A stretch of DNA of 64,000 bases from Paguma larvata (taxonomy: Eukaryota > Chordata > Mammalia > Carnivora > Viverridae), in contig CM057830.1 in NCBI GenBank assembly GCA_030068075.1, positions 26,010,247 through 26,074,246 of the forward strand. Direction: 5' to 3'. The translations under genes were made by a program, and so were the position numbers. Shown here piece after piece: positions 47,931 through 59,920 of this stretch. A model generated the notes under the pieces. The model worked only from the letters and a program-made list of their open reading frames with translations. It was not told the DNA's origin and searched no databases. Position 1 is the first letter of the stretch, and each line of letters starts with the position of its first letter.

Positions 47931-48435
47931 CACTCTGCTATGCTTCTTCTTTCAGATGAATAAATAATAAATTTAATTACCATTTTCTTCACTCAGGGAA
48001 CAAATAAAACGGCATGTCAGGGCTCTGGGAATATGGCTCTGCCTTTCTCCCTGTTGGCATCCCTGGATGACTTGCAATTCGGGAAGAGTACATTTTCATA
48101 CAGCTGTTGTAGCTAGATATCCAGAACTATGTAGACTATCTTACAGGACCAGTTCCGTGATAGCACCCTTCAGTTCATAACATGTATTGGGCATCTACCG
48201 TATAGAAGACCCATACCGGGTAAGGAGTGGGGTACGGACCCTAGCCCAGGGAAGCTTTAGGTCGAGTGGATCAAATAGGTATGTGAATAGATCATTTCAA
48301 CATAAAGCAGTAGGGGTGTCAGAAGATGGAAAGGGAGGGTTGCTTGGCCTAACTGGGAGTTAACGGTTCCTATCAGTGAGGCAGGTTTGGGAAAAAGAAG
48401 CAAGAGTCAGGTTGCAGCTGCGATGATGCTCAGGT

Positions 48436-48704
48436 GCACTGATTTCCAAAATGCGGGCCCTGAACCAGAAGCATCAGCATAACCTGGGGACCTGTTGGAA
48501 ATTAAGTTTCTTGGGGCGCCTGGGTGGCTGAGTCAGTTAAGTGTCCAACTCTTGATTTCTGCTCAGGCGATGATCTCACAGTTTGTGAGATCGAGCCCTG
48601 TGTCAGGTTACGCGCTGATAGTGTGGAGGCCGCTTGGGATTCTCTCTCTCCCTCTCTCTCTCTCTGCCCTCTTCCTCTCATTCATTCATTCATTTATTCA
48701 TTCA

Positions 48705-48750
<46 letters not shown>

Positions 48751-48900
48751 ATAAATGAAAAAACTCAACACAAACAAATTAAGTTTCTCAGGCACCACTC
48801 CAGTCTAAAAGTCATGGAAACTCTGATAGGAACAAGCAATCTGTCTTTTTTAAGCCCTCCAGATAATTCTGATTTATGCTAATATATGAGAACCACTGTT
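48436..48900 (-). mobile_element. MER5A hAT relic, split by a SINE
   Basis: Complement of MER5A: tttccaaaatgcgggccctg, agaagcatcagcataacctg, then after the SINE caggcaccactccagtctaa, aagccctccagataattctg and tatatgagaaccactg. Rejoining around the SINE gives a collinear element; the target site occurs twice. A second MER5 copy in the other orientation abuts at 48905. Confidence 0.75.
48513..48776 (+). mobile_element. Carnivore SINE inside MER5A, with TSD and long tail
   Basis: Sense copy from tggggcgcctgggtggctga, through tctcacagtttgtgagatcg and tagtgtggaggccgcttggg, with (CT)n, (ATTC)n and a second (CT)n (48709-48747), ending in an A-rich tail. The flanks aaattaagtttct (about 48500-48512 and 48776-48788) are the target duplication. 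Overlapping ORFs here are repeat artefacts. Confidence 0.93.
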
Positions 48901-48904
48901 TGGG

Positions 48905-49060
48905 GGCAAGAGTTCTCAAACTTTAAAGCTGACCAGAATGTCATGGGAGCTTGTAAAATGCCTGCTTCAGAAAGTTTGGGGCGGCCCCCTCCAAATTCGC
49001 ATTTCTAACATGGTCCCAAGTGATGCTGCTGTTGAACGCACAGCACTAAGAATGTCAGAG
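48905..49060 (+). mobile_element. MER5-type hAT relic
   Basis: Sense-oriented: agttctcaaactttaaagct, gaatgtcatgggagcttgt, ccaaattcgcatttctaaca and gtcccaagtgatgctgctgt. It abuts the antisense MER5A at 48436-48900. Confidence 0.65.
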
Positions 49061-49226
49061 CTCTAGGTGTCCTCTGGTCCCTTAGTCTGCCTCTAGAATT
49101 CACATTCCTATATTCTCCAAAACATACTCATTGAGTTATTCTTGACTTACAAACGAAATCATTTTAAGAATCAAAAATAGGTGGTTATCTTTTGGACTGT
49201 CTGAAGATGGAAGGTAAGGTTTCTCT

Positions 49227-49697
49227 TGTTGGAAGCCGTTTTGGGCTCACAGGTTGAGAAGTAACCTTAAAGTTGCATCTTGGGGATGGGTTGCACCTCC
49301 CCCATTGTAGTTGGAAGCATAGCCCTCAAAGCAACGCCCTGATTTCTCCTGTTTACAGATAATTAACATAAAGGTCTTAAGGAAACACCCTGTTCTCTCC
49401 CCCCACCCTAAATTTATATGTTAATTTTCCTGAAATCAACATACAGGATTAAGGAGGTTGCCACCTTGCTGGTAAAAATGGATTATTGTTAAAGAGATCA
49501 CACTACCTTTTAAATAAAGATACAGACCAGTAGGACGAAGATGCCAGAATTGAGACTCCAGAAGATGCCAGAAGAAGCCAGAATTGCCAGGGCTGCCTGC
49601 TTGGTCATCAGACTACATCTCTCTCGTGGCTCTCTCATTTCCTTTTGCCTGACCATCCTTCGTGGACCCCTAGATTCGCTGGAACAAGGACCTCGAA
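49227..49697 (+). mobile_element. Candidate ERV solo LTR
   Basis: A 471-bp block starts TGTTGGAAG and contains an AATAAA at about 49514 followed by a R/U5-like region (cagactacatctctctcgtg). It is flanked by tttctct at 49220-49226 and 49698-49704. Size, TG start, polyadenylation signal and flanking repeat fit a solo LTR. However, it ends TCGAA instead of the usual CA, and a 7-bp flank can be chance. There are no retroviral genes. Confidence 0.4.
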
Positions 49698-51729
49698 TTT
49701 CTCTTCTTCACCAAAAATAGTTTCTAAACTGAAATCTGAGTTTATGAAGAAGGTCATCTGACTCTAATACATAAAAAGAAGCAGGTGGTTGCAACTATAA
49801 CACTGGAATAGAAATTAGGAGACTCAGCACTAGTCCTTATTTTGCAACTGAAAGTAAGTTATTTAACCTTTCCAGATTTCAATTAACCTGTAACTGTAGA
49901 CAACTTCAGAGTCTCATCTCCTTAGAAAAAAAAATGCAAAAGTTTCATTTTTCTGGACCGTGCCAAGGGGCAAAAATGTTATCACAGAGACCAATAGCAA
50001 CAGAGTATTTTAAGATCAACTTATCATATAGAAAAATAAAAAAAATAGCTTGGACACATTAATCGTCCAGGTGGATTCTTGAAATAAACTAAATTGTCTT
50101 AGTTTATGACTTCCATATTATAATTTAGGAAGTGAAGTTAAAATAAATATCTAACACAAAAATATTTTAGGCAATGATCTTATAAAACTGCAGAGTCTTA
50201 TCTGCCACTTATCTAAATTCTTTCCAAGGGCGTGACATAAATTCATGTCAGGCAATGGACATAAAAAGAAAGAAAAAAAAAACAATTAAGCTGCAAAATA
50301 AAATATATAAATAAAACAATAATGCAGGCCAGTAATTGCCCAGGCAATTTATTCTGCCAGTTAGTAAGCATGCAAGAAACAGTCAGAAAAACCAAACTTA
50401 AGACTCAGTCTGCTCAGCCAGGAGAAGATAAAAAGACAAGGTGAATTTAGGTATTTCTAAATGTCTCTATACTTCCCTTCAGGTCAAAGAGACTCATTCA
50501 TTAACACTATACTTGGGAAAATTATCTTTACTGAGATGGCATTTACCTAGAAAAAAGATTCAATTTGCAGTTGGTTTCACCTGGTTGATGCAAAAATGTA
50601 AATGAAAGCTGTTATGAACGTCTTTTAAAAGAAAGGCTACATGATTAGGAACTAATCTCCTCAATAAATTCCAATTAACTAGATAATAGATCTAGTTTTA
50701 ACACAGTCTGAGTTCCATACTCTGATAATTACCTATATGTAAAATAATATCACTGAACTGCAGGGATAATTTACTGTTAAAAATAATTACCCTGTGACCC
50801 AAGATCATTAACACTTTTGTATATCTTAGTGTGAGGAGGACAATTTATGCAGTAAATACAAAAACAGTAGAAACTGTCTAATTACTAAGGAATAAACTAA
50901 ACACATCTTACATATTAAAAAAAAACAACTAGTGTGACACAAAGCTGAGTTTTAAATCCTTTAGCAGTTTTGAGTAAATAATGATACCCTAATGGGAAAA
51001 TTAGAATTTGTTTATTATTAAGAACTATTCCATGAAGAACCAGGTAAAATTCTTAACTGCCAAGGAAGATAAAATTTTAATTATCACAATTAATCGAACT
51101 GTATTTATTCACTCTTTCAACAAATATTCATTGACGATTGCATGCAAGGTACTATATATAGTGTCTAAGTACAATATAAAGAAGGATAGTAATAGGACCC
51201 CTTTGTTGTAACTGGTGATGAGAAAAATGTATGTGTGTAACATTAAGGCATCTACCAAAAGAATGCAATGTAATTTACTGGCTGAAGTGGAAAGATTCTG
51301 GGGAAACTAGAAATAAAATTGGTGAGAGAATAATATTGAGTACCATAAGAAGTGAGTTGTGTTTTATTTGGGGGGTAACTGGAGTTACCAGGATCTCAGG
51401 TCTGGAAGGTCAGCATAAAAGACGCATTTTAGATATATTAATTTGATGTGGATTAATCAGAAAGGGGCAAGTCTCACTGCATGGAGGTATATGGCTTAGG
51501 TTATGGAGTTGGCAGTTAGAAAGAATAGGAAATAAATGGTCACTAGCCCAATAGTATAAGGCAATAATAATAAATAAGGGACAAGGTACGAGAGCAGAGA
51601 TTGACAGAAATAGGGAAGTCGTGTGGTAAATTTTGCTTGAAAGAGGAAGATGAGAAGGTAATTTTTTGTTATATTCTTTAAGTGTGAAATGATGTTTATT
51701 GTGGGATTTTTTTTTACCAATAGCACATG

Positions 51730-51870
51730 ATCACCGTTTCCACCCTCATCCCCACTGCCAACTTCATCACCATCACCACCTATACTACCAGTGTCTCTAC
51801 CGCCATCTCTACCACCTCTGCCACCTCCACCACATCCACCCCTAATCCTTCCAGGTCCACCGTAATCAAA
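51730..51870. repeat. Imperfect (CCA/CCN)n repeat
   Basis: A cytosine-rich trinucleotide tract (tcaccatcaccacctatac, tctaccacctctgccacctc, caccacatccacccc). The minus strand gives a Gly-rich 126-residue open frame (51496-51876) made by the repeat. It has no conserved domain, so it is not a gene. Confidence 0.75.
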
Positions 51871-51897
51871 TGACAAGAATAAGAGCTACTGCATTCA

Positions 51898-52100
51898 CTG
51901 AATTCTTACTACCTTATAGGCACTAAATCAAATGGTTCTCACTTAATCCTCAGTTAGTATTTTATAAAGTGAGGACAGTGAATTTGAGGCGCAGATATTA
52001 GGTAATTTGCCTGGGATCATAAGCTAATAGTTAAAACAGGCAGGTTTCAAACATGAGTAATTCTGCTTCCAAAGTCCATGCTTTTCCCAATATTTGCCAG
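51898..52100 (+). mobile_element. MIR-like SINE relic
   Basis: Sense MIR: ttataggcactaaatcaaatg, tcacttaatcctcagttagt, gaatttgaggcgcagatatt, ggtaatttgcctgggatcat and caggcaggtttcaaacatga. The order is clear. Confidence 0.7.
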
Positions 52101-52959
52101 TCCTTTAGACATACAGGACAGAAATTAGAAGTAAAATATTTGCACAATGTAAAACTAGGTATAGTTAAACAGAGGCAACAAGTGTTGGCATTTGATTAAA
52201 AATTACTGAGGCACTGACTAGATGCCTCAATACAATGTACCTGGATGACTAGATCCAAGTAAAGTAAATAGTTTTAAAGATATACACATGAAATTTAAGG
52301 GAGAGAGTCAGATATGGAGCTATAAGTAAGATCTCAGGGTCATTCACTTAGTGTCAGACTTGCATCAACATAACGAAGCAATTCAAACGAAATCAAAAAA
52401 GCAAAAAAACATGCATTTATGAGATACTACCATAGTACTTAGGCAAAAGGTATAAAACAAGCCAGGGGCAGACCCGGGTGTGCGTCAGAGAAACTGAAAA
52501 AGGAGGTCATTTTTAAAAGATGAGCATTCAATAGATTGTCAAGACTAGAGTCTTGACAGTTAAGGGCTAGTGGTTCTCACATGGGACAAGAGACGGACAC
52601 GAGCTATCATGAAGCTTTCTCTCATGTTTGTATGACGCCTCTTAAACTATTACACCGTCTTAAGCAGCTGTCATCCCGTAGACAATGATCACTTACTGAA
52701 TTCAACCGTCCTATATGTTCACTTGTTTCTGCGCTTTGTTCAGTACAAATTTATCGATCTAGGATCTTACATAAAGCATCTGTGTTATGGTACCGTCCAA
52801 ACCTGGACATATTCGAGAGGGAAAGTTGGTCTTACATATAATTACAATGTCACAAAAGGTGTAATCTGGGATGGATTAAGGGAAACCAAGATATAAGATC
52901 ACCTCGCCATTTATCTACTAAAGAAACATTTTACTACCCAGTCTAGCCTCTCTAGTAGG

Positions 52960-53130
52960 CCACCTCAGTTGAAATCCTGGCTCAGATACTCTGTAGCAGT
53001 GTATAACAGTAATATTAGCCATACTTATCTTGTGGGGTAACTGCAAAGAATAAACACGCTATGCAGATAAAGCATTTAATCTAGCGCTGAGCACGCAATA
53101 AAACCATTAGTAAGTGTTAGCTTTTATTTA
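52960..53130 (-). mobile_element. MIR-like SINE relic
   Basis: Complement of MIR: agttgaaatcctggctcaga, tatcttgtggggtaactgca, taatctagcgctgagcacgc and attagtaagtgttagc. Confidence 0.55.
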
Positions 53131-53735
53131 AGTAATACGTTCTTTTATGTTCCCAATTGGTCATCTCATTTCCGGCACTTATAAAAAATGCTGAGAGGAT
53201 AAGATGCAAACAGAATTTAGGAGACAAAATATTTCACCACTAGCCACACTTTCCTGAAAACAAAAAGGAATCAGAACATATTTTCCTTAACCAAATTAAC
53301 ATTCACCAAACAGAAGCCAAGAATAGACTTGGCAGGAGCCAAGAGAGAGACTGACATCAATCAACTTGCACTGCTAATTTCTGCATTAGCAGAATGTTGA
53401 ACACATTAGGAGGGTAAGACAACTAGGTTTCCATACTGCTCTGCTTAGAAAATTGGTCATGAGCTGTTGAGATGTTGCAAAGGATCCATATATCCACATT
53501 CCCACTAAGCACTGTCTGCAGACACATATTTGACAGGATATGAAATTAATAGCCATGCTATTGGGTTAATAAAAAGCAGGTTCATTAAGACCTTTACAGA
53601 TTTGTTTCTGCCATTATGTTTTTTTCTCCATCAATGTTAAATTTTCAGCTACTATCAGGAGTCGACTCCTTGAACGCTGTTGCCACAAAAAGAAGGCTAA
53701 TACTTTAAAGATTCAAAGAACCATTTGTCTGGAAT

Positions 53736-54073
53736 GAGGGTCAGCAAACTTCTTCTCTTAGGGGCCAGATAGTAAATATTTTAGGTTTTGTGGGCCATAA
53801 AGTCTCTGTGACAATCACCCAACCCTGCCCTTGCAATGTGAAACCAACCACAGATGATGTATAAATAAATGACCGTGGCTATACTTCCGGAAAACCTTGT
53901 TTACGAACACTGTCATTGGAATTTCATATAATTTTCACAAGTCACGAAACATTCTTCTACTTTTGATTATTTTCAACCATTTAAAAATATAAAAAGAATT
54001 CTTAGCTCGTGAGCCAGACAAAAACTGGACGCAAGGTGGACCTAGTCTACTGGCTTTTGTTTGCTAACCACTG
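53736..54073 (+). mobile_element. hAT-like nonautonomous element with visible inverted ends
   Basis: The left end gagggtcagcaaac and right end gtttgctaaccactg are near-inverted complements. The interior reads ggggccagatagtaaatatt, ttttgtgggccataaagtct and tttcatataattttcacaag, a widespread mammalian hAT-type repeat. Related to 43859-44079 in the other orientation. The 8-bp target duplication was not discernible. Confidence 0.7.
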
Positions 54074-55105
54074 GACAAGAGAATTCACCCGGCCACGTAG
54101 TTACAACCAGGAAGAAAAGTCTAGCAGTTCACTGTGGAATCATGACAGCAGGTTACAAACTACGGATTAAAAGAGAAGTATTCAAAGCCCCAAATAATAT
54201 ACTTGAGTAATTCTCTAGGTGTTTTTTTTTCCCTTTGCCTAGAACATCTGACATACTATTTTTAGGTATGTGTTCTTCTCCTCATATTTCTACACCCTTG
54301 TATACATAAATTCTAATGTCAAATGTTCCACGCATTCCTAAACATATGCTGCTTAGAAACATAAGGCAGATTTTAATGTTCTTTCTTAATCTTAGAATGA
54401 TAATAATTGGAATGAAGAAGCTGTACCGTTTTTTATTACTTTCATGGTAGTTCTGCATTTATGAAATTTTATTTTCATAATTTTAATATACTCACGGATA
54501 TACATAATACCTAACTTATCTATAATGTCTAGTTGAAAATATCCTCCAAAAGATCAGTTAAAAATTCTAACACCTTCAAGATAAGACTTTATAAATATCA
54601 AAGAACAGGAAATCTATTCTGTAATTACTCCTGATTTAGGATGTGCAGATTGAGACATATGTTCTCATAAACTAGCAGAATGGATCTCGTCTATTATAGG
54701 TGTACTTCTTCGTGAAAATGTACTTTCCATTACTGGGAAAAAAAAGACATTTAATGCAAAAGTAGGCACTGAACAAGCAGGCTCTTTGTAAGGGGAGAAA
54801 GAAAAAAAAAAAAAAACTTCAGGATAAAATGAGTCCATGGCAGTTCATCACCTGTGGTTTCTTCTTTTAATCCAGGAAAACAGTATTTCCATTAAGCACT
54901 CAGTTTTTGTTGGGATGTCGATTCCTTGGGCAAGTTTTTAAAATTCACTTCACACTTTTTCTAACTTAACTGACATTACAGTTGCCTGCGGCTTCCGGAA
55001 ATATTGTTTGAGCAAACACACTGCCATCCAACGGCTATAAATGAATTTTCCTGCTTAACAATTACTTTTTGCTTCAGGATAAAGCCATGAGTAAGAGCCT
55101 CTCAC

Positions 55106-55281
55106 CTTTTCCTAATTTCGGAATCCACAATAATCTGCCTCTTCTTTTGGGGAGGTGGTGGTGGCAGTTCCTCTTGGGCATGCTTTACCAGAATTTGTTC
55201 CCGCGTGGTCACCATAGTTACCGTTTCCATTACAGTTGTCTGTGTTAGTGACGGCTGAGTGGTAGTGACAGCCTGCGAAAT
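55106..55281 (-). CDS. DMD: Dystrophin exon 17 (hinge 2 region)
   Basis: This internal coding exon of dystrophin, the rod-shaped protein linking cortical actin to the sarcolemmal dystroglycan complex, begins ISQAVTTTQPSL and ends near VDSEIRKR. It includes a run of five prolines followed by QKKRQ. By human Dp427m numbering it covers about residues 665-723. This is the end of spectrin-like repeat 3 and nearly all of hinge 2, a proline-rich non-helical spacer. The length is exactly 176 bp, as in human exon 17. The minus-strand acceptor reads ctcctag|ATTTCG and the donor AAAAG|gtgaga, both good. It enters in phase 0 and leaves two bases (AG) that join the G of exon 18 to make Arg. There is no internal stop. 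Compared with remembered human protein, a Met replaces a Thr in TVTxVTT and Ile replaces Thr in QITVD. Confidence 0.97.
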
Positions 55282-56569
55282 CTAGGAGAAGTATTGAAAC
55301 AGAGGTCACACATTGCTTGAAAGACTTCAGTAAAAACTGCGCGGAGCAGCGAAGGAAAATAATGAGAAACTGTTCCAGCCTGTTGGTAAATTGACCTTCA
55401 GATCAAAACAACACCGTATTGAACCCAAATCACATAGTTTTATCTGACTTAAGTTATGTTGACTTAAATCACAAAGGGAAGTAATCTCAAAACCGGAAGT
55501 AAACTTAGTGTCTCTGCAACTTACTGGTCAAGCTATGGGAAATAAAGGGAGGAGGTGCAAAGGAGAAAAAGGTAGGGCGTCACTCTGACATTTAATTAAA
55601 CATGCTGTTTAAAGTGTTGACCACATTAATATAAATTTTACAAGGTAGACCAGCGCCAACTTCATTGTCTTAGAATACTCCAGATGCTTATTAATGTGGC
55701 GAATGCATCTGTGGTTATCACATATACTGATTAGTTATAGTTCATACCTTTTTAGACAAAATTACTTGAACTTTACAATAAATAACTTTTTAATCAAATA
55801 AATGAAATGCCCTTTAAAATTACAATAAAAGGTTAGCATATAGTACCTATTAGTCTGAAAGCATATTTAAGTTAAAAAGCACACTACCCTTGTTTAATTA
55901 GTGAGTAAGTTAAAATATTTGAGTTTCCAAAGTCAGCATTAAAGATATTTCTTGGTTTAGAATCAGACTAACTTTGTGTTGAGACTTTTAAAAACTATCT
56001 ATTAAGCGTAGATCATCACTCTCTGGAAGAATATGGTTTGTGACGGAGAGGCCATCACCTCAGGAAACCGGCGGTAGGAGACTAGCTGCATAAAGGGGAG
56101 ACACTCTCCTTACCTTCCCTGAGCACCAACTCTCTCTCTTACAGTCCTCCGGTTATTAGAACTGAATAGTTACCTCCTGAGATGTTAATCATTATTACTC
56201 TTCTAGTAATCCAAATCATTTGGAAGATCAATTTACAAGGAGACCAAAAGAGGCCTTCATTAGATCCATTTATAGACATTTGATATGCCCAGAGCTAGGG
56301 CTCTGGATGAGGTTAAGATTAGCTTAACTAATTTTCCTGACCTTGCCAAGAGGTGAGGAAAAGGAACACTTGACTGATTCCTTCAATGGGAGGAAATCAG
56401 GGAAGTCTCAGGATCTTCTTACTGCAGCTTCCAAAAGGCAGTTGACAACGATGCAATGAAATCTTTTGTCATGATGTCTTGTGTAAAAATCGCTTTTGAA
56501 AAATACGTTTTAGAAATGCTACCCTTACATATGTCAAGGCCTCAGAGACTTCCATTTTGGTAGCCTAGC

Positions 56570-56589
56570 TTTTTTTTTTTTTTTTTTTT
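56570..56589. repeat. Poly-T run
   Basis: 20 T with no retrotransposon body that I can recognise beside it. Confidence 0.8.
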
Positions 56590-56920
56590 AAGGATATTAA
56601 GAAATACTGAGTTTCTGCATGTGTCAAGCACTGGTTTTATCTTTTTTAAGATCTCCGTGGACTCATTATTTAGAATCCATCATTGAGCCTCAAACAATAC
56701 TTACGCAGTCCATTGACAAGTTACATCAATTTGAAAGCAGAAAATAACACAGCTGTCAAAAAATGCTTAAACTATAACCTCACACCTACCTGTACTCAAC
56801 ACGAAATGATCATTACATAATCAAATTAAGTTTACCTTTAATAAATTAAAAATGTAGTTTTTAAGGAAGATTCCAGGAGCATTTAATTATTTCAGAGTAG
56901 TATTTTTTAACCACAAGCAC

Positions 56921-56938
56921 TTTTTTTTTTTTTTTTTT
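56921..56938. repeat. Poly-T run, with a G-run nearby
   Basis: T18, followed 32 bp later by a run of about nine G and cgg (about 56971-56982). Such runs are prone to sequencing and assembly slippage. Confidence 0.75.
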
Positions 56939-58825
56939 GCATACAATGATGGCTTGAAGGGAATACTGTTGGGGGGGGGGCGGATTTTAATTTTATGTGC
57001 TAGGTACCAGAATGCATAAATTCTGAAAATGCAGACCTGTTGTTTACAGTTCTATCTAGTGTTGTGAAACATTTGTGCTACTGATTATGTGGCTGTGGAG
57101 TTAATTTCTATAATGTTAGAATATCTTCTCATTGATACTTGTGAAATTGGATAGATGCACCCATGGAGGGGAGGGTAAAGAGAAATGGCAACAACATATA
57201 CTATGAAAAGGCATTTAGGAATATGGCAAACTTTCTAAAGAAAAAATAATCTATTTAAGGAAATAATAGTGAGACATAAATCTGTAATTGTTATATGCTA
57301 TAATCATTACCCTACTATCATTGAAAATATTCTTACATTTCCTTCAGGATAGAAAAAAAAAAACAACTGTTCATTGACCCTGTAGCCATAGGATATAATG
57401 TGTTATATATGACAAATTAATAATAACTTTCAAAACCTATCCATAGAATCAGCATAAAAACCAAATAGTCGTCTACTAAATTTCCCCATGGCTTTTAGTT
57501 TATTGACTGTAAACACTTAATTATGTGTTAGAATCATTAGAAATACAGACAGGAAGGGATTATGGAGGTCATTTAGTATAACCTTACACTTATTATAGGA
57601 TTTAATACTCCCAGAAGGAGACGACTCCTTCCGGAACGTGGCAACAAATTTTCCCATTAGCCAAGTTTCACACCTGATGGAAGCCTGCTTTTTATGACTT
57701 GGTTCATTTAAAGTTTGTTTTGAACCCTGAACCGACACAGAGTAAACTGAATATTGTTCCTAACTTGACAGTCTTAGAGATCAGAAGATTGATAATCATG
57801 ACTCTGATAAATCTTATTTCCAAGCTTTAGAATACCAGGTATGGGCTAGAGTCAGATTTAATCTGATTGGTGCTCTGAACCTTAGGTTTCTTAGCTTTGG
57901 AGCTCATATTTAACTGAAGCAATCTAAAATTATATGAGTTACTCAGCAACTGAATCACATTTAATTAAATTCCAACATATATTCTGTATGTATCACTACG
58001 GAACATTCAGAAATGCATAAAATGGAATCTCGATTTTTAGCAATCTTAGAGCATAGAAGTGAAGGTGACACACAAACAATTGTGAGACAAGTGTCCCATG
58101 AAAAATAGAAGTATGCAAAATAATTACATGTACCGAACATACAGTAATCAAGGTAGTTTCTTTTTAAATGTTGCAAAAACAAATTTCCCTCAGCCAGTTT
58201 CCTCATATTTAAATGTATCTGATGCTACAGGCTACGTATAACACTTAACCCTCTTCACAGGATCAGCATAATGGTAAAATAGAAACAACATAATATCAGT
58301 AGGCACTGGCTTCAATAAATTATAGCACATGCACGTGACAGAGTTTTGTACATGTGTCAAATATTTTCAATGTTGTTGGAAAATGTTTACATTACAGTAC
58401 TGAATGAGCAATGCAAAATATATCAGTGGTTATATTTTGGCAGAGAAAGCACAGATAATTTCTACTGTAGACTATATATGTCTGTGTTGCTTCTCTTTTC
58501 CGACTTTCTACAATAAAACATTTTCTGCGCAATGTTGCTTTTGCTGGCAGAGGAAAATCTTCAGAACTTTTCTGTTCAAACTGTTGTTTTAAGCCTTTCA
58601 TTCCTATGTACCTTTAAAACAATGGAATTATGTCATCCAAATACATTAAAGCAAGTGAATATCAGAACAAATGAAAATCTAATAAGAATGATTTAAGGCC
58701 TCCATTAAAATGCTGAAGAGAGCAGGGTCAAAATTAGAATATAACATAGTTTGCATTATATTCAACAAACATTAAGTCTACCTAACTAAAGTCTTATCCA
58801 GTCACCTTTCCTCATTTGTTTTGCT

Positions 58826-58975
58826 CAGTTATAACTAACACACAGTGTTACATTAGTTTCAGGTATGCAAGATAATGAATCAACAATTCTGTACATTTGT
58901 CAGTGCTCATCACTATAAGGGTACTTTTAATTTGCTTTACTTCTTTCACCCATCCCCCCACACACTTCCATTTTG
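58826..58975 (-). mobile_element. Older LINE-1 3'-UTR fragment
   Basis: Complement of an L1MA/MB-type 3' UTR: ctcagttataactaacacac, cattagtttcaggtatgcaa, aatgaatcaacaattctgta and tttcacccatcccccc. Confidence 0.6.
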
Positions 58976-59519
58976 ATTATTAGTATATTGGAAATGACTT
59001 TCAAATGCTGTCATGAAAATAAAATGTATTTGTTTTTAAATAGTATTCCCTTAATCAGTCACTTAATCAGCCAGTAAAAATGGCAAAGAGTTCGTTTAGA
59101 CTTCTTTCAGAGATTAAAACTGAGGGTCTTTGAGCCAGGCCCCACAATTTTCAAACACCAAGTCCACAGATCACATATGGTAGCATTTAGGGTAGGTTCA
59201 TTTGTTTCTTGGAGCCTTGATTTCTTTTCTTCACATGTACAATAGGAATGGAAACTATCTCTCACAAGGGTGCTGCAAACGGGGCCAGCTTCATGAGTAT
59301 CCAACTTATGGGTCACCCAGGTACCCTCACTTCAAGAACCCTAGGCTTGGTTTTGTTCTCTGCTGTCACACGCCTGACATTCTTTTTTTTTTTTTTTTTT
59401 AATAAATAGAACTAGCTTTTATTTAGCAACTACAATATGCCAAGCTCTTTGCACATATTAGCTTTTTTATGCCCCATAATAATCTTATAACATAAAGATA
59501 ACTGACTCCATTTTTAAAA

Positions 59520-59920
59520 AGCACTTTTTTAATTTATTTTTATTTTTTATTATTATTATTTTTAATAATTTACTGTCAAACTGGTTTCCATACAACACCC
59601 AGTGCTCATCCCGACAACTGCCCTCCTCTGTGCCCGTCACCCACTCTCCCTACTCCCAAAACCCCCTCTCCCCTCAGTTTGTTCTTAGTCTTTGAGAGTC
59701 TCTTATGTTATGTCTTCCTTCCTCTCTGTGGCTTTTTTTTCCTTCCCCTCTTCCCCTCCCCCCTGGTTTTCTGTTAGGTCTCACCAAGTCCACCTATGGG
59801 TGGAAACATATGGCATCTGTCTTTCTCTGCCTGACTTATTTCACTCAGCATAATACCCTCCAGTTCCATCCATATTGCCACACATGGCCAGATTTCATTC
59901 TTTCTCATTGAATAATATTT
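59520..59920 (-). mobile_element. LINE-1 3' end (carnivore type)
   Basis: Reverse-oriented L1 tail: T-rich left end, tttactgtcaaactggtttc, cagtgctcatcccgacaact, ttagtctttgagagtctctt, ctcagcataataccctccag and gatttcattctttctcattg. It is heavily 5'-truncated. Short ORFs inside (59705-59911, 59774-59989) come from it. Confidence 0.85.

Larger units (their letters stand above)
30239..55105 (-). other. DMD: DMD intron 17
   Basis: This is the largest intron here, about 24.9 kb, and the richest in transposons. It holds MLT1-type LTRs, L2 in both orientations, six SINE copies or fragments, a twin-primed L1 and two hAT-like elements. It also holds two MER5 copies, a candidate solo LTR, several MIRs and a CTCF-like motif. 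No alternative first exon or promoter is recognisable; known internal dystrophin promoters lie further downstream in other mammals. Unique-looking stretches without recognised content include 34830-36590, 37100-37740, 37840-40740, 50000-51090 and 54080-55100. Confidence 0.9.

Noticed and set aside
48513..48776. tRNA-Lys-like sequences as possible tRNA genes (also in the other SINEs)
   Set aside because: They are tRNA-derived SINE heads with a diverged structure, CT-rich body and A-rich tail, not intact tRNA genes.
51496..51876. Gly-rich 126-residue minus-strand open frame, resembling an RNA-binding RGG protein
   Set aside because: The Gly/Arg-rich part is the translation of an imperfect CCN repeat and the rest is ordinary intron. 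It has no conserved domain, no splice support and no family match.
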